The notes: generated by a model not told the origin, from the sequence alone. Shown: positions 1 to 8,737, numbered from the stretch's first letter. The stretch: DNA of 58,590 nucleotides from Bacillota bacterium (GCA_023409435.1 JAEYHP010000164.1:1-58590); one strand, 5' to 3'. Translations and numbers: made by a program.

Positions 1-323
1 GCGCGACAAACCTTTCCCCAACAAGCGAAGAGCAAAAGGCGCTCGTGCAGGAACGCATCGATTGGTGGCAAGCGTTTGATCCAGGCAATACGGCGGAAAT
101 CCCGCTGGATCTCGTTACGGCTTCGGGCAGCGGGGTGGACCCCCATATCACGCCGGAGGCCGCGGAATACCAGGTAAAGCGGATCGCGGCTGCAAGGGGA
201 ATGGGGGAGGACGCGGTAAGAAGCGTCATCCTGCAATACAAAAAGGGGCGATTCTTAGGCATATTCGGGGAGAGAGCCGTCAATGTGCTGGAGGTAAATT
301 TGGCGCTGGACGGTTTGCTCTGA
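1..323 (+). CDS. kdpC: KdpC, C-terminal part (potassium-transporting ATPase subunit C), cut by window start
   Basis: Open in frame from the first bases (codons begin at position 3) to a TGA at 321-323, so only about the last 106 residues are present and the true start lies outside. The visible part has the KdpC hallmarks: a TNLSPTS stretch near the left edge, then SGSGVDPHITPEAAEYQ, and a C-terminal tail ending in VNVLEVNLALDGLL. KdpC is the membrane-anchored small subunit that stabilises the KdpFABC high-affinity K+ pump. The pump genes presumably lie immediately upstream outside the window, and kdpDE follows directly. Family assignment is secure; completeness cannot be judged. Confidence 0.93.
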   Translation, partial: ATNLSPTSEEQKALVQERIDWWQAFDPGNTAEIPLDLVTASGSGVDPHITPEAAEYQVKRIAAARGMGEDAVRSVILQYKKGRFLGIFGERAVNVLEVNLALDGLL

Positions 324-324
324 T

Positions 325-352
325 TTGAAAGCTGCGGGCGCCGTAGTATAAT
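325..352 (+). promoter_or_regulatory. Sigma-A-type promoter for kdpDE
   Basis: TTGAAA at 325-330, a 16-bp spacer and a consensus TATAAT at 347-352, starting 2 bp after the kdpC stop and ending 22 bp before the kdpD ATG. This suggests kdpDE has its own promoter in addition to read-through from the structural operon. Call is from motif match only. Confidence 0.5.
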
Positions 353-373
353 CTTCATAGGGATGGTGGTTGG

Positions 374-3070
374 ATGGAAAATCAGGAGAGACGTCCCGAT
401 CCGGATGCCATTTTGGAACAGCTGCGCGGTGAAAAGGAAGACGGGCAGGGAAAGCTGAAAATTTACTTCGGCTATGCGGCGGGCGTAGGAAAGACCTACG
501 CCATGCTCGACGATGCGCGGGAACAGTTTAAATGCGGCGCGGATGTACTGGTGGGCTATGTGGAGCCCCACACAAGGCCGGAGACCATGCTGCTTTTGGA
601 GGGGCTTCCCATATTGCCGCCCCGCACGATAGAATACCGGAATATCGAGTTGAAAGAATTCGATATTGACGCGGCTTTGCGGCGCAGGCCCGGGCTGGTG
701 CTGGTGGATGAGCTTGCCCATACCAACGCCGAGGGCGTGCGCAACCGCAAACGCTACCAGGATATTGAGGAGCTTCTAAACGCGGGAATCGACGTATACA
801 CCACCGTCAATGTCCAGCATATCGAAAGCCTGAACAATATTATTGAAGACATTACAAAGGTAAGCGTACGGGAGACGGTACCGGATTTTATATTTGACCG
901 GGCGGATACCGTGAAGCTGATCGATATCGACCCGGAGGAATTGCTGCGCCGCTTTGAGGAGGGCAAAATCTACCGGCCGGAGCGCGCGCAGACGGCAATG
1001 CACAACTTCTTTACCAAGGAAAATTTACGGCTTTTGCGCGAGGTCGCCGTGCGCAAGGTAGCGGACAGAATAAGCTACGAAAACCATGAGCGGCATCTGT
1101 CCGATAAAATGGCGAACGTCAAGCTGCTTGTATGCATCGGCGCATCCCCTTCCTCGGCGCGGTGCATCCGCTGGGCCGCGCGGGCGGCAGAAGCGTTTCA
1201 CGCCCCGTGGGCCGCCGTATATGTGGAGACCATCGAAAGCGAGTATCTTTCCAACGAGCAGAAAAAGAACATTCGGGCCAATATGGAGCTGGCCGAACGG
1301 ATGGGGGCGGAAATCGTTACGTTATCCGGCCATGATATTGCGGTCGCCGTGGCCGAATACGCCAAGCTTTCCGGCATAACCAATATTGTGGTGGGTAAAA
1401 GCCGGGACAAAAAGACGTTGAAAAACCTGTTTGACATGGATTTTGAGGATAAGCTGATTTCCCTTTTGCCCAGCATAGAGGTGCACATCATACCCGGGCA
1501 AAGCGTGCGGCGCACCTACAAAAAGCCAAAGAAGTTCGAGTGGCCGCATCATTTGAGCCTGACCTGGAAGGACGCTTTGAAAACGCTCGCCTTTCTCGCT
1601 GCGGCTACGCTTCTTTCATTTGGGCTACGATATCTCAATATTGCCGATCAGAATGTGATCATGGTCTACATCCTTTCGGTGCTGCTCATATCCAGAGTCA
1701 CGGAAGGGTATGTTTCGAGCATACTCGCTTCCGTGCTGAGCGTGCTGTGCTTCAACTTCTTTTTTACCGCCCCGTATTATACGTTCGAAGCCATACAGTC
1801 AGGGTACCCCGTGACGTTTTTAATTATGCTGCTCGCGGCTTTGATTACGAGCACGCTGACCGTCAAAATCAAGACCCAGGCAAGGCTTGCCGTACAGAGG
1901 GAGCGGCGGACGGACGTCCTGTATGAAATCAATAAAAAGCTTCTTGCCACGCGCGGGCTAAATAATATTGTGGAACTCGTCAACGAGTACATCATCAATC
2001 TTTTTGGCCGTTCCGTCATCCTATACGCAATTGACCCGGAGCAGGGCGCAAACGGAAATTTTCAGCAGGCGCAGGGGGAAGGGGACGCTTCCTTTCTGCA
2101 GTCCGCGGATGAACAGGCAGTCGCCCATTGGGTGTTTGTCAACCAAAAACATGCCGGCGCAGGGACGGATACGCTCATGGGCGCGGGCGCGTTTTATATG
2201 CCGGTGATTTCCTCCCGCCGGGTGCTTGCCGTGATCGGCGTTTCCTGCCTGAAAGGGAACTTGGATCACGCCAGCCGCTTGTTTTTAAGGATGATCGCTT
2301 CCCAGCTCGCTATGGCGCTGGAGCGACAGCGGCTTTCCGACCAACAGCGGGGAATATTGGTGGAGGCCGAAAAGGAGAAGATGCGCAGCAATCTGCTGCG
2401 GGCTATATCCCACGATCTCCGCACGCCCCTTGCCGGTATTTTAGGGGCCAGCGCCACCATACGCGAAAACGGGAAAGAGCTGGACGGGGCCACATTTGAT
2501 AAGCTGATCGCGAGCATACAGGAGGAATCCCAGTGGCTCATTCATATTGTGGAGAACCTGCTTTCCGTCACCCGAATCAACGAGGGCGGATCCAAAGTCA
2601 CGAAAACGCCGGAAGCGGCGGAGGAAGTGGTGGCGGAAGCCGTTGGCCGGGTGAAGAGGCGGTTCCCGCAGCGCGCCGTTTCCGTCCATGTTCCGGATGA
2701 GCTTCTGGAAGTGCCCATGGACGCCACCCTGATTGCGCAGGTGCTCATCAACCTTTTGGAAAACGCCGTCCAGCACTCCCCGGAAGAATCTGAGGTGATT
2801 GTAGAGTTGAAGAAAATAGAGGATACGGCGGTGTTTGAGGTGCTGGACAGCGGCGCGGGCATCCCCAAGGAGGACCTGCCGTATTTGTTTGAAAACTACG
2901 TCCCGCACGGCAGCAAACCATCCGACGCTTCGCGCGGGATGGGGATCGGGCTTTCCATTTGCATGTCCATCATCAAAGCGCACAACGGCAAGATGGAAGC
3001 AGAAAACAGAAAACAAGGCGGCGCGGTGTTCCGCTTTGCGCTGCCGCTGGAAAGGAGCGCACCCGTATGA
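374..3070 (+). CDS. kdpD: KdpD, osmosensitive K+ channel histidine kinase
   Basis: Full-length 898-residue KdpD, close to the usual size. The N-terminal KdpD domain carries the Walker-A-like GYAAGVGKT (about residues 33-41). A universal-stress-like segment follows (about 250-360), then a four-helix DUF4118 membrane block (about 405-500), a GAF-like region, the dimerisation/phosphoacceptor motif SHDLRTPL with His at about residue 680, and a HATPase domain with DSGAGIP and GMGIGLSIC near the end. KdpD autophosphorylates at low K+ or high osmolarity and transfers the phosphate to KdpE. Weak GGTGG ribosome site before the ATG; the stop overlaps the kdpE start as ATGA, indicating translational coupling. 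Confidence 0.97.
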   Translation: MENQERRPDPDAILEQLRGEKEDGQGKLKIYFGYAAGVGKTYAMLDDAREQFKCGADVLVGYVEPHTRPETMLLLEGLPILPPRTIEYRNIELKEFDIDAALRRRPGLVLVDELAHTNAEGVRNRKRYQDIEELLNAGIDVYTTVNVQHIESLNNIIEDITKVSVRETVPDFIFDRADTVKLIDIDPEELLRRFEEGKIYRPERAQTAMHNFFTKENLRLLREVAVRKVADRISYENHERHLSDKMANVKLLVCIGASPSSARCIRWAARAAEAFHAPWAAVYVETIESEYLSNEQKKNIRANMELAERMGAEIVTLSGHDIAVAVAEYAKLSGITNIVVGKSRDKKTLKNLFDMDFEDKLISLLPSIEVHIIPGQSVRRTYKKPKKFEWPHHLSLTWKDALKTLAFLAAATLLSFGLRYLNIADQNVIMVYILSVLLISRVTEGYVSSILASVLSVLCFNFFFTAPYYTFEAIQSGYPVTFLIMLLAALITSTLTVKIKTQARLAVQRERRTDVLYEINKKLLATRGLNNIVELVNEYIINLFGRSVILYAIDPEQGANGNFQQAQGEGDASFLQSADEQAVAHWVFVNQKHAGAGTDTLMGAGAFYMPVISSRRVLAVIGVSCLKGNLDHASRLFLRMIASQLAMALERQRLSDQQRGILVEAEKEKMRSNLLRAISHDLRTPLAGILGASATIRENGKELDGATFDKLIASIQEESQWLIHIVENLLSVTRINEGGSKVTKTPEAAEEVVAEAVGRVKRRFPQRAVSVHVPDELLEVPMDATLIAQVLINLLENAVQHSPEESEVIVELKKIEDTAVFEVLDSGAGIPKEDLPYLFENYVPHGSKPSDASRGMGIGLSICMSIIKAHNGKMEAENRKQGGAVFRFALPLERSAPV

Positions 3071-3771
3071 ACGCCAAGCCGCTGATTTTGATTGTGGAGG
3101 ACGACGAAACCATCGCAAGCTTTATTTTGGCAGCGCTGACCGCCAACCATTACAGAGTGGTCAAGACGGCAAAGGGGAGGGAGGCGATGGAACTGACGGC
3201 CTCCCATGTGCCCGATCTTATTCTTTTAGACTTGGGCTTGCCGGATATGGACGGCATAGAGGTGTTAAAAAGCGTGCGCAAATGGTCGCGCGTACCCATC
3301 GTCATCGTATCCGCGCGCGGGTATGAGCGGGAAAAAGTGCAGGCGCTGGATCTTGATGCGGACGATTATATTGTAAAGCCCTTTGGCACATCCGAGCTGC
3401 TTGCAAGAATACGCACGGCGCTTCGGCACAGCGCGAGAGAGGCGGAGGGGAATTCGTCGGTAAGCCATGCTGTAAAAATCGGGGAATTGGAGATCGATTA
3501 TAACAAGCGAACGGTCGCGCTGGCGGGGCAGAATATCCACCTCACGCCTATCGAATATAAAATACTCGTTCTGCTTTCCCAAAACGCGGGCAAGGTATTG
3601 ACCCATGATTTCATCATCCGTCAGATTTGGGGGCCGTACGCCAACGAGAGCCACACGCTGCGGGTCAATATGGCCAATATCCGCAGGAAGGTGGAAAAAA
3701 ACCCGGGCGAGCCCAAGTATATTTTAACCGAGATGGGCGTTGGCTACCGGATGGTGGAGGAAGCGCCTTAA
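3067..3771 (+). CDS. kdpE: KdpE, OmpR-type response regulator
   Basis: 234 residues starting at ATG 3067, which overlaps the kdpD stop by four bases; the longer in-frame opening upstream lies inside kdpD and is not used. The receiver domain shows the acidic pair at residues 12-13, phospho-acceptor Asp55 in LLDLGLPD, and the conserved Lys in DYIVKPF. The C-terminal winged helix (LTPIEYKILVLLSQNAGKVLTH through VGYRM) is OmpR/PhoB type. It activates the kdp structural operon. The gene ends at a convergent weak terminator shared with the AEC permease. Confidence 0.96.
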   Translation: MNAKPLILIVEDDETIASFILAALTANHYRVVKTAKGREAMELTASHVPDLILLDLGLPDMDGIEVLKSVRKWSRVPIVIVSARGYEREKVQALDLDADDYIVKPFGTSELLARIRTALRHSAREAEGNSSVSHAVKIGELEIDYNKRTVALAGQNIHLTPIEYKILVLLSQNAGKVLTHDFIIRQIWGPYANESHTLRVNMANIRRKVEKNPGEPKYILTEMGVGYRMVEEAP

Positions 3772-3774
3772 TCG

Positions 3775-3800
3775 TGGAAAGTACGGCTCCGCCATTTCCA
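3775..3800. terminator. Convergent hairpin between kdpE and the AEC permease
   Basis: TGGAAA (3775-3780) pairs with TTTCCA (3795-3800), and an inner GGC/GCC pair closes a TCC loop. It sits between two converging genes, so it may act in both directions. The stem is short and there is no long T run, so the call is tentative. Confidence 0.4.
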
Positions 3801-4709
3801 TTATAAGAAAAGCAAAATGAGCGTTATGGCCGCCATGCTGATCAAAATGGATATGGAACCCGCGATACTTGCGGCCGCCGTATTGCCGTTGCATTTTTCC
3901 ACATACATGGGGGCAAGGGCGGACATCGGCGCAAACAGGCCGAATATAATCGCTTGCCGGAGCCCGGCCGAAAACGGCATCAGGGCATAAACCGCAACGG
4001 CAAGCGCCAGGTTTACAACATATCTTAGCCCCAGCGCCTTGAACGCCAGCATCAGGTTCTGCTTATCCATATTGAGTTCAAGCATGGCGCCGAGCGCGAG
4101 CATGGAGATAGGCCCGTTCGCCATAGCTATGAACGACGCCATCGAAATCGCGAAATTGGGTAAGCGTAAGTTACATGACACGAGCATAAGCATCACGATA
4201 CAGGCGATGAAAGGCGTTGACCGCATCATTCTTCTTCCGACTTCCCGCAAGCCGGATTTACTGCTGCCATATATCGCCCAGGACGCGAGCGCGTAGTTGC
4301 CGCCGAGAGTCATGACGGCGTTGCCCATATCGAACAGGCAGACGGGCACAACCCCTGCCGGCCCTAAGAAGCTTTGGGCATAGGGCAGGGCGAATGAATT
4401 GATGTTATAGCCGGGGGTCATCAGCAGGAAAACCGCCTTTTCGCTTGCCGCATTCTTGCGTGAAGCCGCGTATGCCGACGCTGCGGCGATCAGATTGCAC
4501 AAAAGGCCGAAGCCGATGAGCAGCAAATAGGACCAGTCGCTCTGCATGTTGGAAAAATTGATGATCACCGCGGCGGGCGCCGTAATATGAAAGGCGATCT
4601 TTGTGATGACCTGATGGTCGTTGTCCTTGAAAACGCCGATTTTTTTCAATAGAAAGCCGATTGCGATTATGCCGATAAAAGTGATTGTATTCTCCAGCAG
4701 CTTATCCAT
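3801..4709 (-). CDS. AEC-family (auxin efflux carrier/MleP-like) permease
   Basis: 302-residue, very hydrophobic protein with about ten predicted membrane segments and the AEC N-terminal pattern (GFLLKKIGVF followed by a helix with an Asn, VIINFS). AEC members move organic anions such as malate, or other small metabolites; substrate cannot be read from sequence. It starts at ATG 4709 with a GGAGC ribosome site. It lies downstream of the LacI regulator on the same strand, separated by a strong terminator, so it is either read through at low level or driven by its own promoter at 4710-4740. Family call good, role unknown. Confidence 0.85.
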   Translation of the reverse strand: MDKLLENTITFIGIIAIGFLLKKIGVFKDNDHQVITKIAFHITAPAAVIINFSNMQSDWSYLLLIGFGLLCNLIAAASAYAASRKNAASEKAVFLLMTPGYNINSFALPYAQSFLGPAGVVPVCLFDMGNAVMTLGGNYALASWAIYGSSKSGLREVGRRMMRSTPFIACIVMLMLVSCNLRLPNFAISMASFIAMANGPISMLALGAMLELNMDKQNLMLAFKALGLRYVVNLALAVAVYALMPFSAGLRQAIIFGLFAPMSALAPMYVEKCNGNTAAASIAGSISILISMAAITLILLFL

Positions 4710-4741
4710 ATAAAGCTCCGTTCTTTACTTGAAACCCGCAC

Positions 4742-4774
4742 AAAAAAAGCAGGCGGTATGCGCCCGCTTAAAAA
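4742..4774 (-). terminator. Rho-independent terminator of the LacI-type regulator gene
   Basis: On the minus strand a GC-rich stem (AAGCGGGCG with CGCCTGCTT, one mismatch) is followed directly by seven T residues. It lies about 50 bp past the regulator stop codon and before the AEC start. Confidence 0.75.
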
Positions 4775-4823
4775 CGATGCTATGGTTCTTGTCTATTTAA
4801 CTGCCCGCTTCATTATCTTGCGG

Positions 4824-5861
4824 TCAGGAGGCGCCGCTTTTTTCAAGATACAGGCCTGCGCTGTTTCCATATATGGATGTTGGCATATAGCAGACTTCGC
4901 GGTTGACGATTTTATTTTCCTTATGGATGCGCTCGATCATCATGGCCCCCGCGCGGCGCCCCATGGCGCGCGTATCGGGAAGCGCATAATTGGGTTCCAC
5001 ATAAAACAGGTCCGAGTGCGAAATATTGCCGGGGCAGGAAAAGGAGATTTGTTCCGGCACAAGCACATTGTGCGATTTCATGTAGCGCAGTGCGCCGATG
5101 GTCGTTTCGCAGTGCATGATAATCAGCGCTGTCGGAGGATCCTCAAACGTGAGCAGCTTTTGAGTGCTGGAGTATCCAAATTCGCAGGTAAACGGGCCTT
5201 CCACAAAATAGCGGTACTCCTGCGTGACCTCCACGCCAATCGTGCGCATGGCGGCCTGGAAGTTCACGTATCTGTCATACGCGCTGCTTAAAAAAAGCGG
5301 CCCTGAAATTAAACCAATTTTTCTGTGGCCTTTCGCGATGAGATCCATTGTGAACTCATACGTGCTGCTGCCGAAATCGGCGTCGAGAAAGTCCCCTTTA
5401 AAGGCCGGGTCATTGATTCTGCGGTGCAGCAAAACCACGGGGATATGGCGGCTCAACTGTACGATATAGTCGTTGTTGAGCCCTGAAGCGTTTACGATTA
5501 TTCCATCCACCTGTTTTTCGGCCAGAAGGCGAAGATAGTTGTATTCCGTTGCCTGCTCGTTGAGCGAGTTGCATACAAACAGCGTATATCCGTAATCACG
5601 GATCGCTTCTTCAATTGCCGACGTGATCTGCCCAAAGTATTCGTTGGTGGCGTCCGCAATTAAGAGGGCGATTGTTTTCATGCTTTCACCCTTTAAGCCG
5701 CGCGCCATCATATTGGGGTAATACCCCATGTCATCGACGATGCGAAGCACTTTTTGCTGCAAATCGGTCGAAACATATCCTTTATTATTGATGATGCGGG
5801 ATACCGTGGCGACCGAAACGCCCGCTTCCCGCGCGATATCTTTAATTGTCACATTATTCAT
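4824..5861 (-). CDS. LacI-family transcriptional regulator
   Basis: 345 residues from ATG 5861, chosen because a GAGGGG ribosome site precedes it; an in-frame TTG 21 bp upstream is less likely. The N-terminal helix-turn-helix VTIKDIAREAGVSVATVSR and hinge helix region are typical LacI. The rest is a periplasmic-binding-protein-like sensor domain with the LIADATNEYFGQI and GLISGP motifs. It is divergent from the liv-type operon at 6342, and three operator-like sites lie between them, so it probably represses that operon and possibly itself. Effector likely a sugar or sugar derivative by family habit (inference). Confidence 0.93.
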   Translation of the reverse strand: MNNVTIKDIAREAGVSVATVSRIINNKGYVSTDLQQKVLRIVDDMGYYPNMMARGLKGESMKTIALLIADATNEYFGQITSAIEEAIRDYGYTLFVCNSLNEQATEYNYLRLLAEKQVDGIIVNASGLNNDYIVQLSRHIPVVLLHRRINDPAFKGDFLDADFGSSTYEFTMDLIAKGHRKIGLISGPLFLSSAYDRYVNFQAAMRTIGVEVTQEYRYFVEGPFTCEFGYSSTQKLLTFEDPPTALIIMHCETTIGALRYMKSHNVLVPEQISFSCPGNISHSDLFYVEPNYALPDTRAMGRRAGAMMIERIHKENKIVNREVCYMPTSIYGNSAGLYLEKSGAS

Positions 5862-5905
5862 AGAAAAACCCCTCGGTGGCAATTTTTGATATATCTCTAC
5901 CTGCT

Positions 5906-5934
5906 AGTATAGTATAAATTATCCATATGTGCAA
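5906..5934 (-). promoter_or_regulatory. Promoter of the LacI-type regulator
   Basis: Read on the minus strand: TTGCAC (5934-5929), 17-bp spacer, TATACT (5911-5906), about 45 bp upstream of the regulator ATG. Its -35 lies next to the operator-like site at 5950-5965. Confidence 0.6.
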
Positions 5935-5949
5935 ATATCATAATTTATA

Positions 5950-5965
5950 TGTAAACGTTATTATA
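5950..5965. promoter_or_regulatory. LacI-type operator candidate O1
   Basis: TGTAAACGTTATTATA. The GTAAACG half-site with a central CG is characteristic of LacI-family operators. It is an exact reverse complement of the 16-mer at 6114-6129, and lies just upstream of the regulator's -35 box. Confidence 0.6.
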
Positions 5966-6065
5966 TCGATCATGCAGCAATCATTTCATCGTTTCTTGAA
6001 TTATAACACACAATTTGCAATTTGCTAAGTATTTATTTAGTCTTTTTTTAACTTGAAAAAATATA

Positions 6066-6095
6066 TTGACAGTCTGTACGCGGAGTGATTATTAT
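6066..6095 (+). promoter_or_regulatory. Promoter of the liv-type operon
   Basis: Consensus -35 TTGACA (6066-6071), 18-bp spacer and TATTAT (6090-6095). Predicted start near 6102, which gives a leader of about 240 nt before livK. The operator-like site at 6114-6129 lies just inside the transcript, where a bound repressor would block initiation. Confidence 0.65.
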
Positions 6096-6113
6096 ATTCT
6101 TACGCCAGATCTG

Positions 6114-6129
6114 TATAATAACGTTTACA
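6114..6129. promoter_or_regulatory. LacI-type operator candidate O2
   Basis: TATAATAACGTTTACA, a perfect 16-base inverted copy of 5950-5965, placed about 12 bp downstream of the predicted liv transcription start. Confidence 0.65.
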
Positions 6130-6285
6130 CAAAACACGATTGATGGACCAGAAAATCATATAATTCAGGAGCAGATATATAAAATAACAAGAAGATTTGC
6201 AGGCGATAACCGAAATTCTAACGCTATAATCGAGTTTCTGCGGCCGAAATCGACATTCCAGATAACCAAAGACGATTCCTGGATG

Positions 6286-6300
6286 TGTAAACGATATTAG
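6286..6300. promoter_or_regulatory. LacI-type operator candidate O3
   Basis: TGTAAACGATATTAG, sharing the TGTAAACG core with O1 and O2; it lies in the leader about 40 bp before livK. Weakest of the three; could serve as an auxiliary looping site. Confidence 0.4.
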
Positions 6301-6341
6301 AATCAATAGTTTCCCTAAAAAACAAAAGTCGGAGGTAAAAA

Positions 6342-7568
6342 ATGAAGAAGATCATTGCTCTCGCGCTTGTTGTCCTTTCTCTCCTAAGTCTTGCGGCTTG
6401 TGCCCAACCCCAGCCTGCGGCCGCCACGCCCGCTCCGGCGGCTGCGGAGGCTACCCCCGCTGAAGCAAGCCAGCCGTCCGATGCGCCTGCAGGAGAACCT
6501 ATTAAAATAGGCCTCACCACGGTGCTCACCGGCGACCGTTCCCTTGAAGGCGAATATGCGACAAATGGCGCAAAGATTATCCAGCAGGAAATCAATGACG
6601 CCGGCGGCGTACTGGGACGCCCGATCGAAATCGTGATTGAAGATGCTCTTGGCACCGACGTCGGCGCGGTAAACGCCTACAAAAAGCTTGCGGACGATGA
6701 AGATATTGTAGCCATCATCGGCAGCGACAGCTCCAACGACAATATGGCGATCTCTCCGGACGCGCTCAAAGCCAAGATTTTGACCACCGCGCAGGGAAGC
6801 AGCCCGAAGCTGCGCGATATGGCCAACAACGACAACCCGTACCTGTTCCAGCTCCGCGCATGTGACCAGACGCTTTGCGCCGCATTGATCCGTTATGCCG
6901 TGCAAGAGGCCGGATGCAAGAAGTTTGCCGTCATGCATGATACGGAAACCTCTTCCTCCGATCAGGCCCGCCTGTTCACCGAGGCGCTTGCGCAATACGG
7001 CATTGAGCCCGAGATCGTCGTTTCCTTTACCACGGGCACCAAGGATTTCACCTCCCATATCGTCCAGGTTCAGGAGAAGGGCGTTGACGCCATCATCGGT
7101 GCATGCTTCCAGAACGAGGCCGCGATACTGGTGCAGCAGATCCGCGCCATGGGCATCGAGGTACCCATATTCGGCTCCAACGCGTTTGCGGACCCCGTCA
7201 CGCTGCGCTTAGCCGGCGAGTCCATGAACGGCACCTATTGCGCATCCGCGTGGGTTCCCACCACGGTAAGCGCAAAGGGCGCTGCTTTAGCCAAGAAGTA
7301 TAAGGAACTCTACAATGAGGATTGCGGTAAGGCCGCGGCGCAGGTATACGATCATGTCAGCATCATCTGCGAGGCGATTACCCGCGCAGGCACGACCGAC
7401 AGGGAAGCCGTGCGCGAAGCCATGACCACGATCGATAACTATGAAGGCGCCATCACCCGCTACGATTGCCGTACCAACGGGGATTGCGGACGCGGCGGCC
7501 TGCTGGTGAAAGTGGAAAACGAAGTTGCAGTGATATTGGGCGAAATCACTTCCGAGAAAGTCATCTAA
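6342..7568 (+). CDS. livK: Liv-type ABC transporter substrate-binding lipoprotein
   Basis: 408 residues, with signal peptide and lipobox LAAC (Cys20), an Ala/Pro/Glu-rich linker to about residue 50, and a type-I periplasmic binding fold of the branched-chain amino acid/amide family (IKIGLTTVLTGDRSLEG, NDAGGVLGRPIEIV, IIGSDSSND, PIFGSNAFADP). It would capture substrate outside the membrane for the permease and ATPases that follow. The family also binds urea, amides, aromatic acids and other compounds, so an amino acid ligand is not assured; the neighbouring sugar-type isomerase, amidohydrolase and LacI regulator argue for something else. AGGAGG-like ribosome site (CGGAGG) before the ATG. Confidence 0.9.
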   Translation: MKKIIALALVVLSLLSLAACAQPQPAAATPAPAAAEATPAEASQPSDAPAGEPIKIGLTTVLTGDRSLEGEYATNGAKIIQQEINDAGGVLGRPIEIVIEDALGTDVGAVNAYKKLADDEDIVAIIGSDSSNDNMAISPDALKAKILTTAQGSSPKLRDMANNDNPYLFQLRACDQTLCAALIRYAVQEAGCKKFAVMHDTETSSSDQARLFTEALAQYGIEPEIVVSFTTGTKDFTSHIVQVQEKGVDAIIGACFQNEAAILVQQIRAMGIEVPIFGSNAFADPVTLRLAGESMNGTYCASAWVPTTVSAKGAALAKKYKELYNEDCGKAAAQVYDHVSIICEAITRAGTTDREAVREAMTTIDNYEGAITRYDCRTNGDCGRGGLLVKVENEVAVILGEITSEKVI

Positions 7569-7583
7569 CCCATTGCCAGTTAA

Positions 7584-7840
7584 GAAGCGGAATGCCGTTT
7601 CACGGCGTTCCCGGGTTGTTGATAAGCCCTTTCGGGGGCCGGGGGCCGCAGCCAGTCCCCGGAGGTTACCAACCGCCGAAGCGCGGCATGTGCGGTGGCA
7701 GCGGGAAAGCCTTGCGGCGCAAGGCTTTCCTTGCAGGAACGTTGTACCCGTGCCGTAGGCGCAGGTTGTTCCTGTAGCCCTCGGGAAAATGCCCAAGGCA
7801 CTTTTCAACAACTGTGGAATGCGTCCCGGCATTCCGCTTC
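7584..7840 (+). repeat. Multi-hairpin palindromic element between livK and livH
   Basis: The 289-bp gap holds no convincing gene but much secondary structure. A perfect 14-base outer inverted repeat joins 7584-7597 to 7827-7840. Each arm can instead form a local hairpin (7589-7597 with 7603-7611; 7816-7822 with 7829-7835). Inside lie a perfect 12-bp stem with a three-base loop (7704-7715/7719-7730) and a 7-bp stem (7734-7740/7768-7774). The unit could be a MITE/REP-like insertion or an mRNA element that protects livK mRNA and lowers permease expression. The livH ribosome site (TAAGGAG, 7844-7850) lies just outside. Confidence 0.7.
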
Positions 7841-7857
7841 AAATAAGGAGCGATTAT

Positions 7858-8727
7858 ATGAATTTGCAATTGTTGGTCTCCGGAATCTCCATGGGTGTCG
7901 TATATGGCCTTATTGCAATGGGCATGGTGCTGATATTCCGCGCCGTGGGTATCATGAATTTTGCGCAGGGCGAATTTTTGATGTTTGGCGGCTATATTTG
8001 CTATACGCTCAACCGTCTGCTTGACGTGCCCATTTGGATTTCACTGGTGCTGTCCTCTTTGCTTATGGGCATTGTGGGCGTTATTTTCATGAGAACCGCC
8101 TATTGGCCGCTGCGCCGGGCGCAGCCAAAAGCGATTATTGTCAGCGCGATGGGCGCTTCCATCGTTTTAAAGGAAGGCGCGCGACTGATCTGGGGTTCCA
8201 TCCCGGTCAGCGTGGATAAGGTTGCCAAAGGGACCACCCAGCTTGGGGGAGCAGCCATTTTGCAATGGCAATACCTGGCAATCATCGGCATAGCCGTGTT
8301 TTTAATGCTGTTTGTATATATCCTGCTGGAAAAAACAAACATCGGCCATATCATGCAGGCGACGGCGCAGGATCAATACATGGCTTCCCTTACGGGGATA
8401 CCGGTGATATTGTCCATCGCCCTCACGTTTGGGCTCAGCGCCATCATTACCGGCATTGGCGGCGGGCTTTTAGCCCCGATGTTTTTTCTGAACAATACAA
8501 TGGGCGCGACCTCGGGCGCAAAGGCGTTTGCCGCAATCGTCATAGGAGGCTTTGGCAGCGTGCAGGGCGCGGTGGTAGGCGGCCTCATTGTGGGCTTGGT
8601 CGAAGCCTTCGGCGGCGCCTATATCTCCACGACCTACCAGATGGTTCTGATCTATGTTGTTTTGATACTCGTGCTCATGTTCCGCCCGCAAGGCATATTC
8701 GGCGGCAAGATACAAGAGAAGGCGTAA
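7858..8727 (+). CDS. livH: Liv-type ABC transporter permease, LivH
   Basis: 289 residues from ATG 7858 (TAAGGAG ribosome site seven bases upstream); in-frame codons further left run through the palindromic element and are not coding. Highly hydrophobic, about eight membrane segments, with the LivH N-terminus MNLQLLVSGISMGVVYGLIA, GIMNFAQGEF, and the ABC-contact region near ISTTYQMVLIYVVLILVLMFRPQGIFG. With LivM it forms the transmembrane path. Ten bases separate it from livM. Confidence 0.93.
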   Translation: MNLQLLVSGISMGVVYGLIAMGMVLIFRAVGIMNFAQGEFLMFGGYICYTLNRLLDVPIWISLVLSSLLMGIVGVIFMRTAYWPLRRAQPKAIIVSAMGASIVLKEGARLIWGSIPVSVDKVAKGTTQLGGAAILQWQYLAIIGIAVFLMLFVYILLEKTNIGHIMQATAQDQYMASLTGIPVILSIALTFGLSAIITGIGGGLLAPMFFLNNTMGATSGAKAFAAIVIGGFGSVQGAVVGGLIVGLVEAFGGAYISTTYQMVLIYVVLILVLMFRPQGIFGGKIQEKA

Positions 8728-8737
8728 GGGTGCTGCT

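Larger units (their letters stand above)
5862..6341. other. AT-rich divergent regulatory region between lacI-type gene and livK
   Basis: 480 bp without a credible gene. It holds a leftward promoter, a rightward promoter and three operator-like sites, listed separately. A reading frame across 6085-6300 is rejected because it lacks a ribosome site and covers the promoter and operator. Confidence 0.8.

Noticed and set aside
2441..3118. Antisense open frame within kdpD
   Set aside because: Overlaps a full-length, domain-complete kdpD; no ribosome site or recognisable product.
6085..6300. Small plus-strand frame in the lacI-liv gap
   Set aside because: No ribosome site, and it covers the promoter -10 and operator O2.
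6384..7058. Antisense open frame within livK
   Set aside because: Same reason: shadow of a well-supported gene.
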